Shown here: one piece after another, positions 30,830 through 39,338 of the stretch
Numbering within the stretch: position 1 is the first letter of the stretch
Layout of the letters: every line of letters begins with the position of its first letter
DNA from: Lysinibacillus odysseyi 34hs-1 = NBRC 100172
GTDB taxonomy: Bacteria > Bacillota > Bacilli > Bacillales_A > Planococcaceae
Assembly (NCBI RefSeq): GCF_001591965.1
Contig: NZ_BCVX01000013.1
Span: 100,254 to 164,253 of the forward strand
Direction of reading: 5' to 3'
Length of the DNA stretch: 64,000 bases
Notes under the pieces: model-generated
Told to the model about the DNA's origin: nothing
Databases searched by the model: none
Seen by the model: the letters and a program-made list of their open reading frames with translations, nothing else
Translations under genes and position numbers: made by a program

Positions 30830-31498
30830 TTAGCTTCCCCCTTTAAATGTATTCAAAAATGGCCGAAGCTTTCTTACATCCTGCACATGACTATAAGAAA
30901 TTTCACCATATGAATTCAAATATGCGCATAATTGTTCTCTATGCTTTAGTACAAATTGTTGCTCATTGCTCATAGTTTGTGTCTGGTCAGCAATCAGTAC
31001 ATGTGTCGGCGCAAAAAAGGCAGCCGTGATGACCGCTTCTTTATTTCCCTCTACTCCTGCGTGGGCAATCCCCTTCAGCTTACCGAGCACATATATATTC
31101 CCGCCTGCTTCAATACGGCCATTGGGATTTACATCTCCGATAATCACAATATCCCCTGGAGAACGTACAATCTGTCCTGAGCGAATGATCCCTGCATAGA
31201 TCTCACATTTTTGCTGTAAAAATTGCAGGTTGCTTTCTTCTGTTGTCAGCACATCACTTTGTACTTTTGAAACACGCATTTTCCCTGTATTTTGTACAAC
31301 TTCCGTTAGCTGCTTTTTTTGCTGTTCTGTACAATATCGATTGCCGAGGTGAAGCTGCACCTCTACTTTACCATCTATGCCACCTTCTGAAACTTTGCGT
31401 TCCAGCTCTTCGACTAGCTCAGAATATGCACATTGGTCATCCAGCCGGAGTACTAGTCCATCTTTTGTCCCCTTGATATGGACATACGACTTCTTCAT
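30830..31498 (-). CDS. minC: Septum site-determining protein MinC
   Basis: An inhibitor of FtsZ polymerisation. The 222-residue product has an N-terminal FtsZ-binding domain (1-100) and a C-terminal beta-helix domain with VRSPGDIVIIGDVNPNG, GGNIYVLGKLKGIAHAG and AAFFAPTHVLIADQ. It lies between mreD and minD in the mre-min operon. Confidence 0.96.
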   Translation of the reverse strand: MKKSYVHIKGTKDGLVLRLDDQCAYSELVEELERKVSEGGIDGKVEVQLHLGNRYCTEQQKKQLTEVVQNTGKMRVSKVQSDVLTTEESNLQFLQQKCEIYAGIIRSGQIVRSPGDIVIIGDVNPNGRIEAGGNIYVLGKLKGIAHAGVEGNKEAVITAAFFAPTHVLIADQTQTMSNEQQFVLKHREQLCAYLNSYGEISYSHVQDVRKLRPFLNTFKGGS

Positions 31499-31526
31499 AG
31501 TTAAAGTGACACCTCACGCTTCCATT

Positions 31527-32054
31527 TTAATATGTCATATTGCGTTCCCGCTCGAGCAGCCGTGCATCAATTAAATATTTAAACGCCCAGCCGAGCATCA
31601 GTAAAAATAATAGGTTTGCCCCGATTGTTGGTAATAGGCGCCCATTCAAAAACTCCATAAATGGCATGGCTGTAAAATCGATGAGCAGGAAGAATTCATA
31701 GAGCAGGACCTCCATGCCGGCAACAAGCAGCACAGCAAGTACTGTCGTAATAAGCAAATGCTGATGGATAAATTTAATACTCCAACCTGCGATGAAGCAT
31801 ACTAAGGGATATAACACTGAATATAATCCAATAATATCAATGTAAAATACATCATACAAGAGGCCAAAAATCAGGCCATAAATAACGGCCCGCTTTCGGT
31901 TATAGTAAATAGAAATGAAGATTAAATATAGTATTAAAAACCGCGGTACGAGATACGCTGTATAATCATCGAAGTAAATCGGTGAAAACTTTGCAAATTC
32001 CGGCTCCAGCAAAAATAAGAGGACCGCGACAAATGGAATTAAATATCGGACCAT
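31527..32054 (-). CDS. mreD: Rod shape-determining protein MreD
   Basis: An integral membrane subunit of the elongasome. The 175-residue protein has about five hydrophobic segments and the typical N-terminus (RYLIPFVAVLLFLLEPEFAKF) with ARLLERER at the C-terminus. Its start overlaps the mreC stop by one base, indicating coupling. Confidence 0.93.
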   Translation of the reverse strand: MVRYLIPFVAVLLFLLEPEFAKFSPIYFDDYTAYLVPRFLILYLIFISIYYNRKRAVIYGLIFGLLYDVFYIDIIGLYSVLYPLVCFIAGWSIKFIHQHLLITTVLAVLLVAGMEVLLYEFFLLIDFTAMPFMEFLNGRLLPTIGANLLFLLMLGWAFKYLIDARLLERERNMTY

Positions 32055-32965
32055 TATTCGTCACCTTCTGGTTCTGTATTTTTATTCGACAGATCCTTAT
32101 TTGTTCCTTCTCCGTCCAGTCCATCAATTGAAGTGATTGAGCGCTTTGCAATAATCACTTCTTCCAACAGCGAAAAGTCTGCTGACGGCTTCACAAATGC
32201 CATTTTTGTCAGACCGAAATCATCTGTTGTTACTTCTGTGATTTCACCGATTGGAATACCTTTCGGGAAGATTCCCCCAAGACCTGATGATACCACCTTT
32301 TCCCCTACTTCAATTTTTTTGCTGGAATCAATCCGCTTTAACACTAATTCATTGCGTTCTGCATCAAAGCCTTCGATAAGGCCGTAAATATCCTCTTTGC
32401 CGGACTGCACTAAGGCAGACACACGGTAATTCGAATTGTTAGTATATAAAAGCTCTACTTCGGAAGTATATGGTGTAACAAGAATAATTTTACCAATTAA
32501 TCCACGAGCTGTCATAACAGCCATATTTTTCTCAATTCCGTTTTTCGACCCTTTATTTAAAATGATTTTTTCTTCCCATTGATCAGGGTTTCTCGCAATG
32601 ACCGTCGCATGGACCGGATTATAATCAAGCAGGCTCTGTTCTTTGTCGCTGAGTTCCCGTAAATTGGCATTTTCCTTCTCCAAATTATGAACTTTCGTCT
32701 GCAGTACCGCAAACTCCTCCAAGCGCATTTTCAGTCGTTTATTTTCTTCATACGTATTTAATAAAGATTCAATTCCGTCGAAAATACCTGTTATGTAATT
32801 TGTCGGCTTTGCTACAATACCTTGTGCAAAGCCAACTGTATCCTTAATAATCTTTTCCGGAAATGTCGCGTTCTGACGATCACGTAATGAGAAGCTAATC
32901 AATGCCACAAGGAAAATAACACTTACTAAAAGCACTATCAGTTTCTTATTCGAAAAATGTGGCAT
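32054..32965 (-). CDS. mreC: Rod shape-determining protein MreC
   Basis: A bitopic membrane protein linking MreB to the periplasmic-side wall machinery. The 303-residue product has an N-terminal transmembrane helix (LIVLLVSVIFLVALISFS), a coiled coil (about 65-110) and a beta-rich C-domain. That domain carries VIARNPDQW, GLIGKI and SGLGGIFPKGIPIGEI. An acidic, Asn-rich tail follows. It lies 12 bp downstream of mreB. Confidence 0.96.
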   Translation of the reverse strand: MPHFSNKKLIVLLVSVIFLVALISFSLRDRQNATFPEKIIKDTVGFAQGIVAKPTNYITGIFDGIESLLNTYEENKRLKMRLEEFAVLQTKVHNLEKENANLRELSDKEQSLLDYNPVHATVIARNPDQWEEKIILNKGSKNGIEKNMAVMTARGLIGKIILVTPYTSEVELLYTNNSNYRVSALVQSGKEDIYGLIEGFDAERNELVLKRIDSSKKIEVGEKVVSSGLGGIFPKGIPIGEITEVTTDDFGLTKMAFVKPSADFSLLEEVIIAKRSITSIDGLDGEGTNKDLSNKNTEPEGDE

Positions 32966-32977
32966 TGCCTATCCTCC

Positions 32978-33997
32978 TTACCCTTTCATTTGCTGAGAAC
33001 GAACTAAATCAATATGGTCTAACGCCTTGCCAGTACCAATTGCTACACAGTCAAGCGGTTCTTCGGCAATGAAGACAGGCATTTGTGTTTCATCACTGAT
33101 CACTTTATCCAAGTTACGAAGCAATGCACCGCCGCCTGTTAGGACAATACCGCGTTCCATTACATCGGCTGACAATTCAGGAGGAGTCTGCTCCAATGTC
33201 TTTTTCACGCCGTCTACAATCGCCGTAATTGCTTCACGCAGCGACTCAGAGATTTCTTCTGCTGTAATTTCAATTGTTTTTGGAAGACCTGTCAGCAGGT
33301 CACGACCACGGATGTCCATTTTTTCGTTTTCATTTTCTACACGTGCTGTACCAATTTCCACTTTAATTGCTTCAGCAGTACGTTCACCAATTGTTAAATT
33401 ATATGCTTTACGGATATACGTAATAATCGATTGGTCCATTGCGTCCCCACCGACACGTACTGACTCACTTGTTACGATACCGCCAAGTGAAATAACAGCT
33501 ACTTCTGTTGTACCGCCGCCGATATCTACTACCATCGAACCAGTCGGATCCCAAACCGGCAGATTAGCGCCGATCGCTGCCGCAAATGGCTCCTCAATTG
33601 TAAATGCTTCCTTTGCACCCGCCTGGCGTGATGCATCGATTACCGCACGCTGCTCAACAGATGTAATACCATACGGCACGCAAATCATGACATTTGGTTT
33701 TTTCCAGTTTGAACCGGATGTTTTCAATGCTTCATGCAGATAATATTTAATCATTTCTGTTGTAATGTCAAAGTCTGCGATAACCCCATCCTTCATTGGA
33801 CGAATCGCTACAATTGAACCTGGTGTACGCCCAATCATATTTTTGGCGTTGTTACCTACGGCTACAATATCACCTGTTTTTGTATTTTTCGCCACAACGG
33901 AAGGTTCGCGTAAAACGATTCCTTTCCCTTTAACGAAAACCAATGTATTCGCTGTGCCAAGATCGATCCCGACATCCTTATTTCCTAATCCAAACAA
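32978..33997 (-). CDS. mreB: Actin-like cell-shape protein MreB
   Basis: A bacterial actin directing lateral wall synthesis. The 339-residue product has phosphate-1 [13 protein letters not shown], phosphate-2 [13 protein letters not shown], and the adenosine motif [10 protein letters not shown] start at TTG 33997 ([13 protein letters not shown]) because AAAGGGAG lies 8 nt upstream and homologues start MFGxGxxDLGIDLG; a TTG at 34021 would include the ribosome-binding site. It is the first gene of mreBCD-minCD. Confidence 0.97.
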   Translation of the reverse strand: MFGLGNKDVGIDLGTANTLVFVKGKGIVLREPSVVAKNTKTGDIVAVGNNAKNMIGRTPGSIVAIRPMKDGVIADFDITTEMIKYYLHEALKTSGSNWKKPNVMICVPYGITSVEQRAVIDASRQAGAKEAFTIEEPFAAAIGANLPVWDPTGSMVVDIGGGTTEVAVISLGGIVTSESVRVGGDAMDQSIITYIRKAYNLTIGERTAEAIKVEIGTARVENENEKMDIRGRDLLTGLPKTIEITAEEISESLREAITAIVDGVKKTLEQTPPELSADVMERGIVLTGGGALLRNLDKVISDETQMPVFIAEEPLDCVAIGTGKALDHIDLVRSQQMKG

Positions 33998-34056
33998 ATT
34001 AAGTACTCCCTTTCTATACAAGCCGTTCTTATAAGTTAGCTAAAATCATACGCTCT

Positions 34057-34062
34057 ATTATA
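34057..34062 (-). promoter_or_regulatory. Candidate -10 box of the mreB operon
   Basis: A consensus TATAAT on the minus strand 60 bp upstream of mreB. The best -35 at 17 nt (TACAAT) is poor, so the promoter may be extended -10 or activator dependent. Confidence 0.4.
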
Positions 34063-34270
34063 GCGGATACACGTTCAAAATTGTAGTGCCACACCACCCA
34101 TTCATGAACTTTTTGTCACATTTCCGCTAATAATAAAGTTTGCCTCTTCTATTGTATTTGTATTTAGTAGATGAAACAAACAAAAAAGCTATATAACTTT
34201 TAACAATTACATTGCAAATCTATGACGATATGTCTCTAAAAAAGGTTCGCTGTCACATTATTGTAATATA

Positions 34271-34305
34271 ACAAAAAAACTACGTCCGGTAAATGACGTA
34301 GTTTT
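34271..34305 (-). terminator. Intrinsic terminator in the radC-mreB gap
   Basis: AAAACTACGTC/GACGTAGTTTT, a perfect 11-bp stem followed by seven U residues on the minus strand. It insulates the mreB promoter from upstream transcription. Confidence 0.9.
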
Positions 34306-34342
34306 TCCTTTAAGCCCTTATATCTCCACTTCTCTATTTTCA

Positions 34343-34490
34343 TGAAAAAAAGCCTCCGACAGCATGTTAAATGATTCCATAAAAAGGGAGAAGGTCATTA
34401 CCATAACATGGGGTTGATTTCCGTTCTGGCAGGCTGGCCGCCATTCCAATCAACTAGTTTACCATCCCCGACTTATAGTGAAGATCTGTA
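34343..34490 (-). ncRNA. Candidate structured small RNA between radC and mreB
   Basis: This stretch has no ORF but two clear stems on the minus strand: GTTGATT/AATCAAC (34413-34454) and CATGTTA/TAACATG (34363-34410). GTCGGAGGC and seven U residues follow at 34344-34359. GGAGGCU can pair with AGCCUGCC inside the first stem (one bulge), forming a terminator-like stem that competes with it. The second loop exposes CCUUCUCCC, complementary to Shine-Dalgarno-like sequence. No known family was recognised, and no promoter is clear. The rest of the 513-bp gap holds the mreB promoter and a second terminator. Confidence 0.4.
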
Positions 34491-34534
34491 AAAATTCAGC
34501 TCCTCTATTCTATATAAAATAAAAGCAAAAAGCA

Positions 34535-35233
34535 CTAAATATATCCCTTTTCTTTCATACTGATAAATTGATGATCGCCGATGATAATATGATCGATTAA
34601 ATCAATACCAATGATTAACCCCGCCTCCATCAATCGTGTTGTTACTTCAATATCTTCCGGACTCGGTGTCGGAACACCGCTTGGATGATTATGAGCGCAA
34701 ATAATAGAAGCAGCAGAGCGTTTCACCGCTTCCCGAAAAATTTCTCTAGGATGCACAATGGAAGCATTTAAGCTGCCGATAAAAATCGTCTTTTTATGTA
34801 ACACCTGATTTTTCGTATTCAGGAAAAGAACGACAAAGTGCTCCTGCGTAAGAGATGACATATCAGGCATCAAATAATGCGCAGCATCATCTGGAGAGCG
34901 GATAGTAAAGCGCTCATTCATCTCTTTCTGCGCAAGCCGGCGTCCAAGCTCTATGGCTGCTAATATGTGGACCGCCTTTACCTCTCCTATCCCTTTTACA
35001 GCCATCATTTCCTCTATGGTGGCATCCCTTAATGCGTGAAGTTTTTCAAAACTCATCAATATTCGATTAGCAAGCGCTAATACAGACTCCTCTTTTGTCC
35101 CTGTCCGCAGCAGTATAGCTAGCAACTCCTGATTCGACAGACTTTGCGAGCCCTGTCTAATCAGCCTTTCGCGCGGCCGGTCTGCTTCATGTACATCGCG
35201 GATCTTCAACTGTGAAATTGGTGAAAGCGTCAA
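34535..35233 (-). CDS. radC: RadC family DNA repair protein (JAB/MPN domain)
   Basis: A roughly 232-residue protein with an N-terminal helix-hairpin-helix region (MMAVKGIGEVKAVHILAA). The C-terminal JAB/MPN metalloprotease-like domain has the motif HNHPSG and downstream Ser/Asp (PSPEDIE). The cellular role of chromosomal RadC is unclear; the name is historical. TTG at 35233 is chosen because AAAGGAG sits 8 nt upstream; a GTG at 35242 directly abuts that site. It is 13 bp after maf. Confidence 0.93.
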   Translation of the reverse strand: MTLSPISQLKIRDVHEADRPRERLIRQGSQSLSNQELLAILLRTGTKEESVLALANRILMSFEKLHALRDATIEEMMAVKGIGEVKAVHILAAIELGRRLAQKEMNERFTIRSPDDAAHYLMPDMSSLTQEHFVVLFLNTKNQVLHKKTIFIGSLNASIVHPREIFREAVKRSAASIICAHNHPSGVPTPSPEDIEVTTRLMEAGLIIGIDLIDHIIIGDHQFISMKEKGYI

Positions 35234-35246
35234 CCATGTCACTCCT

Positions 35247-35834
35247 TTAGATTGAAATATAACGCAATGACAATAATCTCTCTACTAAAGATGCTAATGG
35301 TAAACCAACAACGTTATTATAATCGCCCTCGATACGGTCCACGAAAAATACCCCATCCGTTTGAATGCCGTACCCGCCCGCTTTATCAAACGGATCTCCG
35401 GATGCCACATACGCCTCAATTAATGGTTGTGGTACATGTTTAAATACAACCTTCGTTTCTTCCACAAAGGTGGATTCCTTACCATCGGGTGTTATGATAG
35501 CAACTGCCGTCATGACCGTATGCGTGTTGCCGGATAAAGTTTGCAGGTGCTGAACAGCCTCTTCAAAAGAAACAGGCTTATGCAGCAAGCAATCCTCATA
35601 CACAACAATTGTATCTGCGCCAACAACAGTCTTATCAGGGCATTTCCCCGCTATATCTCTCGTTTTTAACAATGCTACTTCTGTTACATACTGCTGTACG
35701 TTTTGTGCTTTTACGCTCGTCTCTTCCACATCGCTTGTCAGGACTTCAAAAGGAATATGAAGCAGTCCAAACAATTCCTTTCTACGGGGCGATGCCGAGG
35801 CGAGTACAAATTTGTGAGTTGTATTAAATTTCAT
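35247..35834 (-). CDS. maf: Maf nucleoside triphosphate pyrophosphatase
   Basis: It hydrolyses non-canonical or pyrimidine NTPs and is linked to septum regulation. The 195-residue product has the family signature LASASPRRKELF (about 11-22), then the DVEETS, GADTIV and GDPFDKAGGYGIQ motifs. The ATG follows AGGGGG. It lies between the SpoIIB-like gene and radC, as in B. subtilis. Confidence 0.96.
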   Translation of the reverse strand: MKFNTTHKFVLASASPRRKELFGLLHIPFEVLTSDVEETSVKAQNVQQYVTEVALLKTRDIAGKCPDKTVVGADTIVVYEDCLLHKPVSFEEAVQHLQTLSGNTHTVMTAVAIITPDGKESTFVEETKVVFKHVPQPLIEAYVASGDPFDKAGGYGIQTDGVFFVDRIEGDYNNVVGLPLASLVERLLSLRYISI

Positions 35835-35921
35835 GTTAGTACCCCCTGAGCACTATAATAACGGACATTTCTATTTTTGAAAAACCCCGGCCCCTGCTCA
35901 AATTTTTATTTTGCGCACGTT

Positions 35922-36539
35922 TTATGAGTCAAATTGTATTTTTAGACAGTCATTTTCTCCGTAAAATTGCGCTAGCGCGTGCAGCCGAATGACATTCATA
36001 TCATTCGAAAGCGGTGCAATACTTTCAATAAAGGATGTCCATTCCTCAGGAAGCCCTGCATCTTTGCCGTTTGCTTGAAAATTATTTTTCAGCTTGTTTT
36101 CATCCTGTAAATAAGCGGGAATATCGGCAATGGCGTTTTTGGTGCACCCGTTGCTGGAAAACTGAAAGGATTTTGAGAAAGAAGCGGGAACTGTTTCCTC
36201 TGTCAACTTTGCCAGTGCCACCTTTGACCATACATAAAATGTATCCGCCACTTGCACAACGACTGCCTTATTTAATGTAGGATTCTGTGCTAAAAAGGCT
36301 GAGGCACTGTCAAATGTCGTGAAGGCTCCATGCTGGCTTGCATAAAAACGAGCTGTCTGCTGCGGAGCCGCGTTTGCTTCTATAGTCTCCTCCTTTTCGG
36401 TCGCTTCCGGAACTTCAGCCGAATCTTTCGCTGTAATGAGAAAAAGAGCAAAAGCTCCAACACCCGCTAATCCAATTAACATACCAAGAGCCGCAGCCCG
36501 GAAAATTTGTTTTGTACTGATGAATTGCTTTGAAAACAT
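35922..36539 (-). CDS. SpoIIB-like membrane protein with SPOR-like domain
   Basis: A 205-residue protein with an N-terminal cytoplasmic segment, one transmembrane helix (ALGMLIGLAGVGAFALFLIT, about 17-37) and an acidic linker. An outside domain contains ARFYASQHGAFTTFDSASAF, which resembles a SPOR peptidoglycan-binding fold. Position between folC and maf matches spoIIB, needed for septal thinning during engulfment. Similarity is by position and architecture only. ATG 36539 follows AGAGGTG; longer frames run into the folC terminator. comC, which follows spoIIB in B. subtilis, is absent. Confidence 0.65.
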   Translation of the reverse strand: MFSKQFISTKQIFRAAALGMLIGLAGVGAFALFLITAKDSAEVPEATEKEETIEANAAPQQTARFYASQHGAFTTFDSASAFLAQNPTLNKAVVVQVADTFYVWSKVALAKLTEETVPASFSKSFQFSSNGCTKNAIADIPAYLQDENKLKNNFQANGKDAGLPEEWTSFIESIAPLSNDMNVIRLHALAQFYGENDCLKIQFDS

Positions 36540-36576
36540 TACCATCACCTCTAGCACAACAGTAACAAATAAAAAT

Positions 36577-36610
36577 GAAAAAAGGACAGGAGCCTTGTCG
36601 CCCATGTCCT
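36577..36610 (-). terminator. Intrinsic terminator after the first folC gene
   Basis: AGGACA(TGGG) pairs with (CTCC)TGTCCT, followed by six U residues on the minus strand. It separates folC from the SpoIIB-like gene. Confidence 0.8.
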
Positions 36611-36631
36611 AAAATTTCTCGACAAATAATT

Positions 36632-37858
36632 TTATTTTTCGCCTGTAAGCTGTGCCCGTAAGGCAGCAAGCAAATAGAGTGATCCTGTTACAATTTTGAC
36701 ATTACCCTTCTCTACCGGCTCCTGTAAATATTCAGCAGGCAAATGGATGATGCGGCGATCGACAGCCCGGCTTTTCTTCATTAAATCTATCGCCTCCATG
36801 GCTCGTTCGTTCTCAAAACTTACAAATGTAAATGTCGTGCTCACCGTTTCAAATATACGCAGGACCGCATCCACATCCTTATCTGCAAGCATTCCAATGA
36901 CAAACTCAATATTTTTATACGGAAATTGCTCTTGAATAGTAGCCACCAACTTTTCTGCGCTGGCTGGGTTGTGCGCTCCGTCAAAGTAAACATTCGGCAG
37001 TACCTCTTCAAACCGCCCCGGCAATGCTGCAAGCGCCACGCCCTTTCTTACCGATTCAGTCGTTATATTGTCCGCTATAAGTAGAAAGGCCATAATGGCA
37101 AGCGCCATATTTTCTCCCTGGTGAGTACCGGGCATTCTCCGCTCAAGAGCAGAAAATTGATATTTTGGTGAAAGAAACTGTTCCCCCTCTACCGTAAATT
37201 CCTCTCCAAGCATATAAAGTGGCGCATTTTTGCCTTCTGCCTCTAGCTTTACGACATTCATTGCCTCTTCAGACAGCTTTCCTACAACTACCGGTACCTC
37301 TTGCTTGATTATGCCTGCCTTATGCGCTGCAATCTCTGTCAGGGTATTTCCCAGGAAATTCGTATGTTCCAGGGAGATGCTTGGGATGATAGAAACGAGT
37401 GGGGTAATAACATTTGTGCTATCAAGAAGTCCCCCCATGCCCGCCTCGATCAGAGCGATATCAACGTGCTGCTTTTGGAAGTGCAAAAATGCTGCACATG
37501 TTAATAATTCAAAGTCCGTGCATTTGCCGTCTAATCCCGCTTCCCGCATTTCTTGAAAGAGGCCATCCATTTCTTGGGCAGTAATTTTTTCACCGTTGAT
37601 TTGAATTTGATCATGTACATCCAATATGCAGGGGGACATAAACTTCCCTACCGTTTTACCATGCTGGCAAAGGATAGATTCTAAAAACGCAATCGTTGAC
37701 CCCTTTCCATTTGTTCCGGCTACATGAATATATGACGTACCTCTTTCCGGATTACCTAATAGAGCAAGTGCCTCTTTCATAGCATCAAGGCCAGGCTTAA
37801 TGATATTTTCACTATTAACTCCCCACTTTTTTTTGTAATGCTCAAACCCTGTTATCAT
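36632..37858 (-). CDS. folC: FolC-family synthase, copy 1 (folylpolyglutamate synthase-like)
   Basis: A Mur-ligase-fold enzyme that adds glutamate to folates. The 408-residue product has P-loop AGTNGKGST (about 47-55), the carbamylated-lysine region AAHKAGIIK and the ATP/Mg motif FDGAHNP. The first-domain folate motif reads SPCILDVHDQIQING, diverging from the usual SPHL...ERI. GGLLDSTN replaces GGRLDxTN, features I associate with monofunctional folylpolyglutamate synthases such as the Lactobacillus casei enzyme. It is 43 bp downstream of a second folC, so the tandem pair is likely one transcript. Confidence 0.9.
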   Translation of the reverse strand: MITGFEHYKKKWGVNSENIIKPGLDAMKEALALLGNPERGTSYIHVAGTNGKGSTIAFLESILCQHGKTVGKFMSPCILDVHDQIQINGEKITAQEMDGLFQEMREAGLDGKCTDFELLTCAAFLHFQKQHVDIALIEAGMGGLLDSTNVITPLVSIIPSISLEHTNFLGNTLTEIAAHKAGIIKQEVPVVVGKLSEEAMNVVKLEAEGKNAPLYMLGEEFTVEGEQFLSPKYQFSALERRMPGTHQGENMALAIMAFLLIADNITTESVRKGVALAALPGRFEEVLPNVYFDGAHNPASAEKLVATIQEQFPYKNIEFVIGMLADKDVDAVLRIFETVSTTFTFVSFENERAMEAIDLMKKSRAVDRRIIHLPAEYLQEPVEKGNVKIVTGSLYLLAALRAQLTGEK

Positions 37859-37901
37859 CTCTATTCCTCCTATTAATTACATACCGGTGTCATTGCACCT
37901 T

Positions 37902-39188
37902 CTATAAAGGCGGGAGACTTTTGCTGTATGAAGCTAAAAAAGAACGTACTTCAGCTATAAAATAAAGTGACCCTGTAATGACAAGGAGCTCGTCTTCCTT
38001 TAAATTCCCCTGCAGCCTTAGGAGCAGGGCACGCCAATCTTTTTGTATGAATTTGCACTGGTGCTTACTTTCTTCGGCAAGAATCTCTGCCTTCGCTGCC
38101 CGTGGTAAATCAATTTCTGTAAAATACATTTCGACCGCTGCACCATCCATCATCCGTATGCTTTCCTGATGATCCTTATCCTGCAAAGCTGCATAGACAA
38201 ATTTATAATGCTTGTCCGGCTCTATTTGCTCCAGTGTTTGCAGTAAGGCAGCCGTTCCTTCCGGGTTATGAGCCCCATCAAGAATGATTTGAGGAGCTAT
38301 CCGCTCAAAACGCCCATTCCAGCTTGCTTTTTCGAGCCCTATCCGCATCGTTTCCTCACTGATGGAAGCATCATACAAAAGTGCAGCTGTCATTGCCAGT
38401 GCTGCATTATCCAATTGATGTGCGCCAGCCATCATTACATAAATATCCTCTATCTTTCTACCCAATGCTTTGTAAGTAAGCATTTGCCGTTCCGCTGTTT
38501 TTTCTATAAGGATTGTGTCGTCCAGCATATAAAGAGGTGCTTGACGCCTGTTAGCCTCACCCCTAATTACCTCCCGGGCTTCCTGCTCCCGAACACCGAC
38601 GACCACAGGTTTTTGAAATTTAATGATTCCCGCTTTCTCACCGGCTATTTTTTCAATCGTATCACCAAGCATATCCATATGCTCTAATGAAATTGTCGTA
38701 ATGACACTAACTTCCGGGTTCAGTACATTAGTTGTATCAAGGCGCCCGCCTATTCCCGTCTCGATAAGCGCCACATCCAATTGTACCGCCGCAAAATATT
38801 GAAACATAATAAGCGTCATAAATTCAAAAAAGCTCGGAAACTTTCCGTCTAATTGATTATGTACGATGTCAGCGATTTTATTGGCAAAGTATAAAAAGTC
38901 TTCATCTGAAATTTGATTTTTATTGATTGTTATACGCTCATTCGGCCGCTCCAGATGCGGGGATATAAAGGCACCTACCGTTAATCCGTGTGCCATTAGA
39001 ATTTCCCTTGTCGCATTAAGAGTAGAACCTTTGCCGTTCGAGCCGGCAAAATGAATAAAACGTGTGGATGTTTCCGGGTTTCCTAATGCCGCTAAAATTT
39101 TTCGCGCTGATTCAAGCGGCTGTCCCTTATACTGGCTTGCTTTTAATGTGAAAATAAAATCGGTACAGTCTTTCATAGTGTGAAACAT
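37902..39188 (-). CDS. folC: FolC-family synthase, copy 2 (dihydrofolate/folylpolyglutamate synthase)
   Basis: The 428-residue paralogue has P-loop AGSNGKGST (about 47-55) and the more canonical first-domain motif SPHLERPNERITIN. GIGGRLDTTNVL, GEKAGIIK and LDGAHNPEGT follow. It therefore looks like the bifunctional or dihydrofolate-synthase type. The ATG follows GGGAGG. It comes after valS by 150 bp; valS has a probable terminator. Division of labour with the neighbouring copy is inference. Confidence 0.92.
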   Translation of the reverse strand: MFHTMKDCTDFIFTLKASQYKGQPLESARKILAALGNPETSTRFIHFAGSNGKGSTLNATREILMAHGLTVGAFISPHLERPNERITINKNQISDEDFLYFANKIADIVHNQLDGKFPSFFEFMTLIMFQYFAAVQLDVALIETGIGGRLDTTNVLNPEVSVITTISLEHMDMLGDTIEKIAGEKAGIIKFQKPVVVGVREQEAREVIRGEANRRQAPLYMLDDTILIEKTAERQMLTYKALGRKIEDIYVMMAGAHQLDNAALAMTAALLYDASISEETMRIGLEKASWNGRFERIAPQIILDGAHNPEGTAALLQTLEQIEPDKHYKFVYAALQDKDHQESIRMMDGAAVEMYFTEIDLPRAAKAEILAEESKHQCKFIQKDWRALLLRLQGNLKEDELLVITGSLYFIAEVRSFLASYSKSLPPL

Positions 39189-39306
39189 TATCTAGCCTCC
39201 CAACAACTGATTACTTATGTACTTTGTCCGATTGCCATCGTTAGTTGATCCTTTAATCCTTTCACATTGTCTAATACTCAGACTGATTTGTCTAGAAACA
39301 AATGAA

Positions 39307-39336
39307 AGGGAAGCGCCAAATCGGCACCCCCCTCGT
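39307..39336 (-). terminator. Probable terminator after valS
   Basis: GGGGGTGCCGATTTGGCGCTTCCC, described in parts: arms GGGGGTGCC and GGCGCTTCCC around ATTT, then UUUCAUUUG on the minus strand. Imperfect stem and short U-run. Confidence 0.5.
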
Positions 39337-39338
39337 CA

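Noticed and set aside
33027..33743. 238-codon plus-strand open frame
   Set aside because: It is the exact antisense of mreB, has Ser/Pro-rich composition typical of a shadow frame and no ribosome-binding site.
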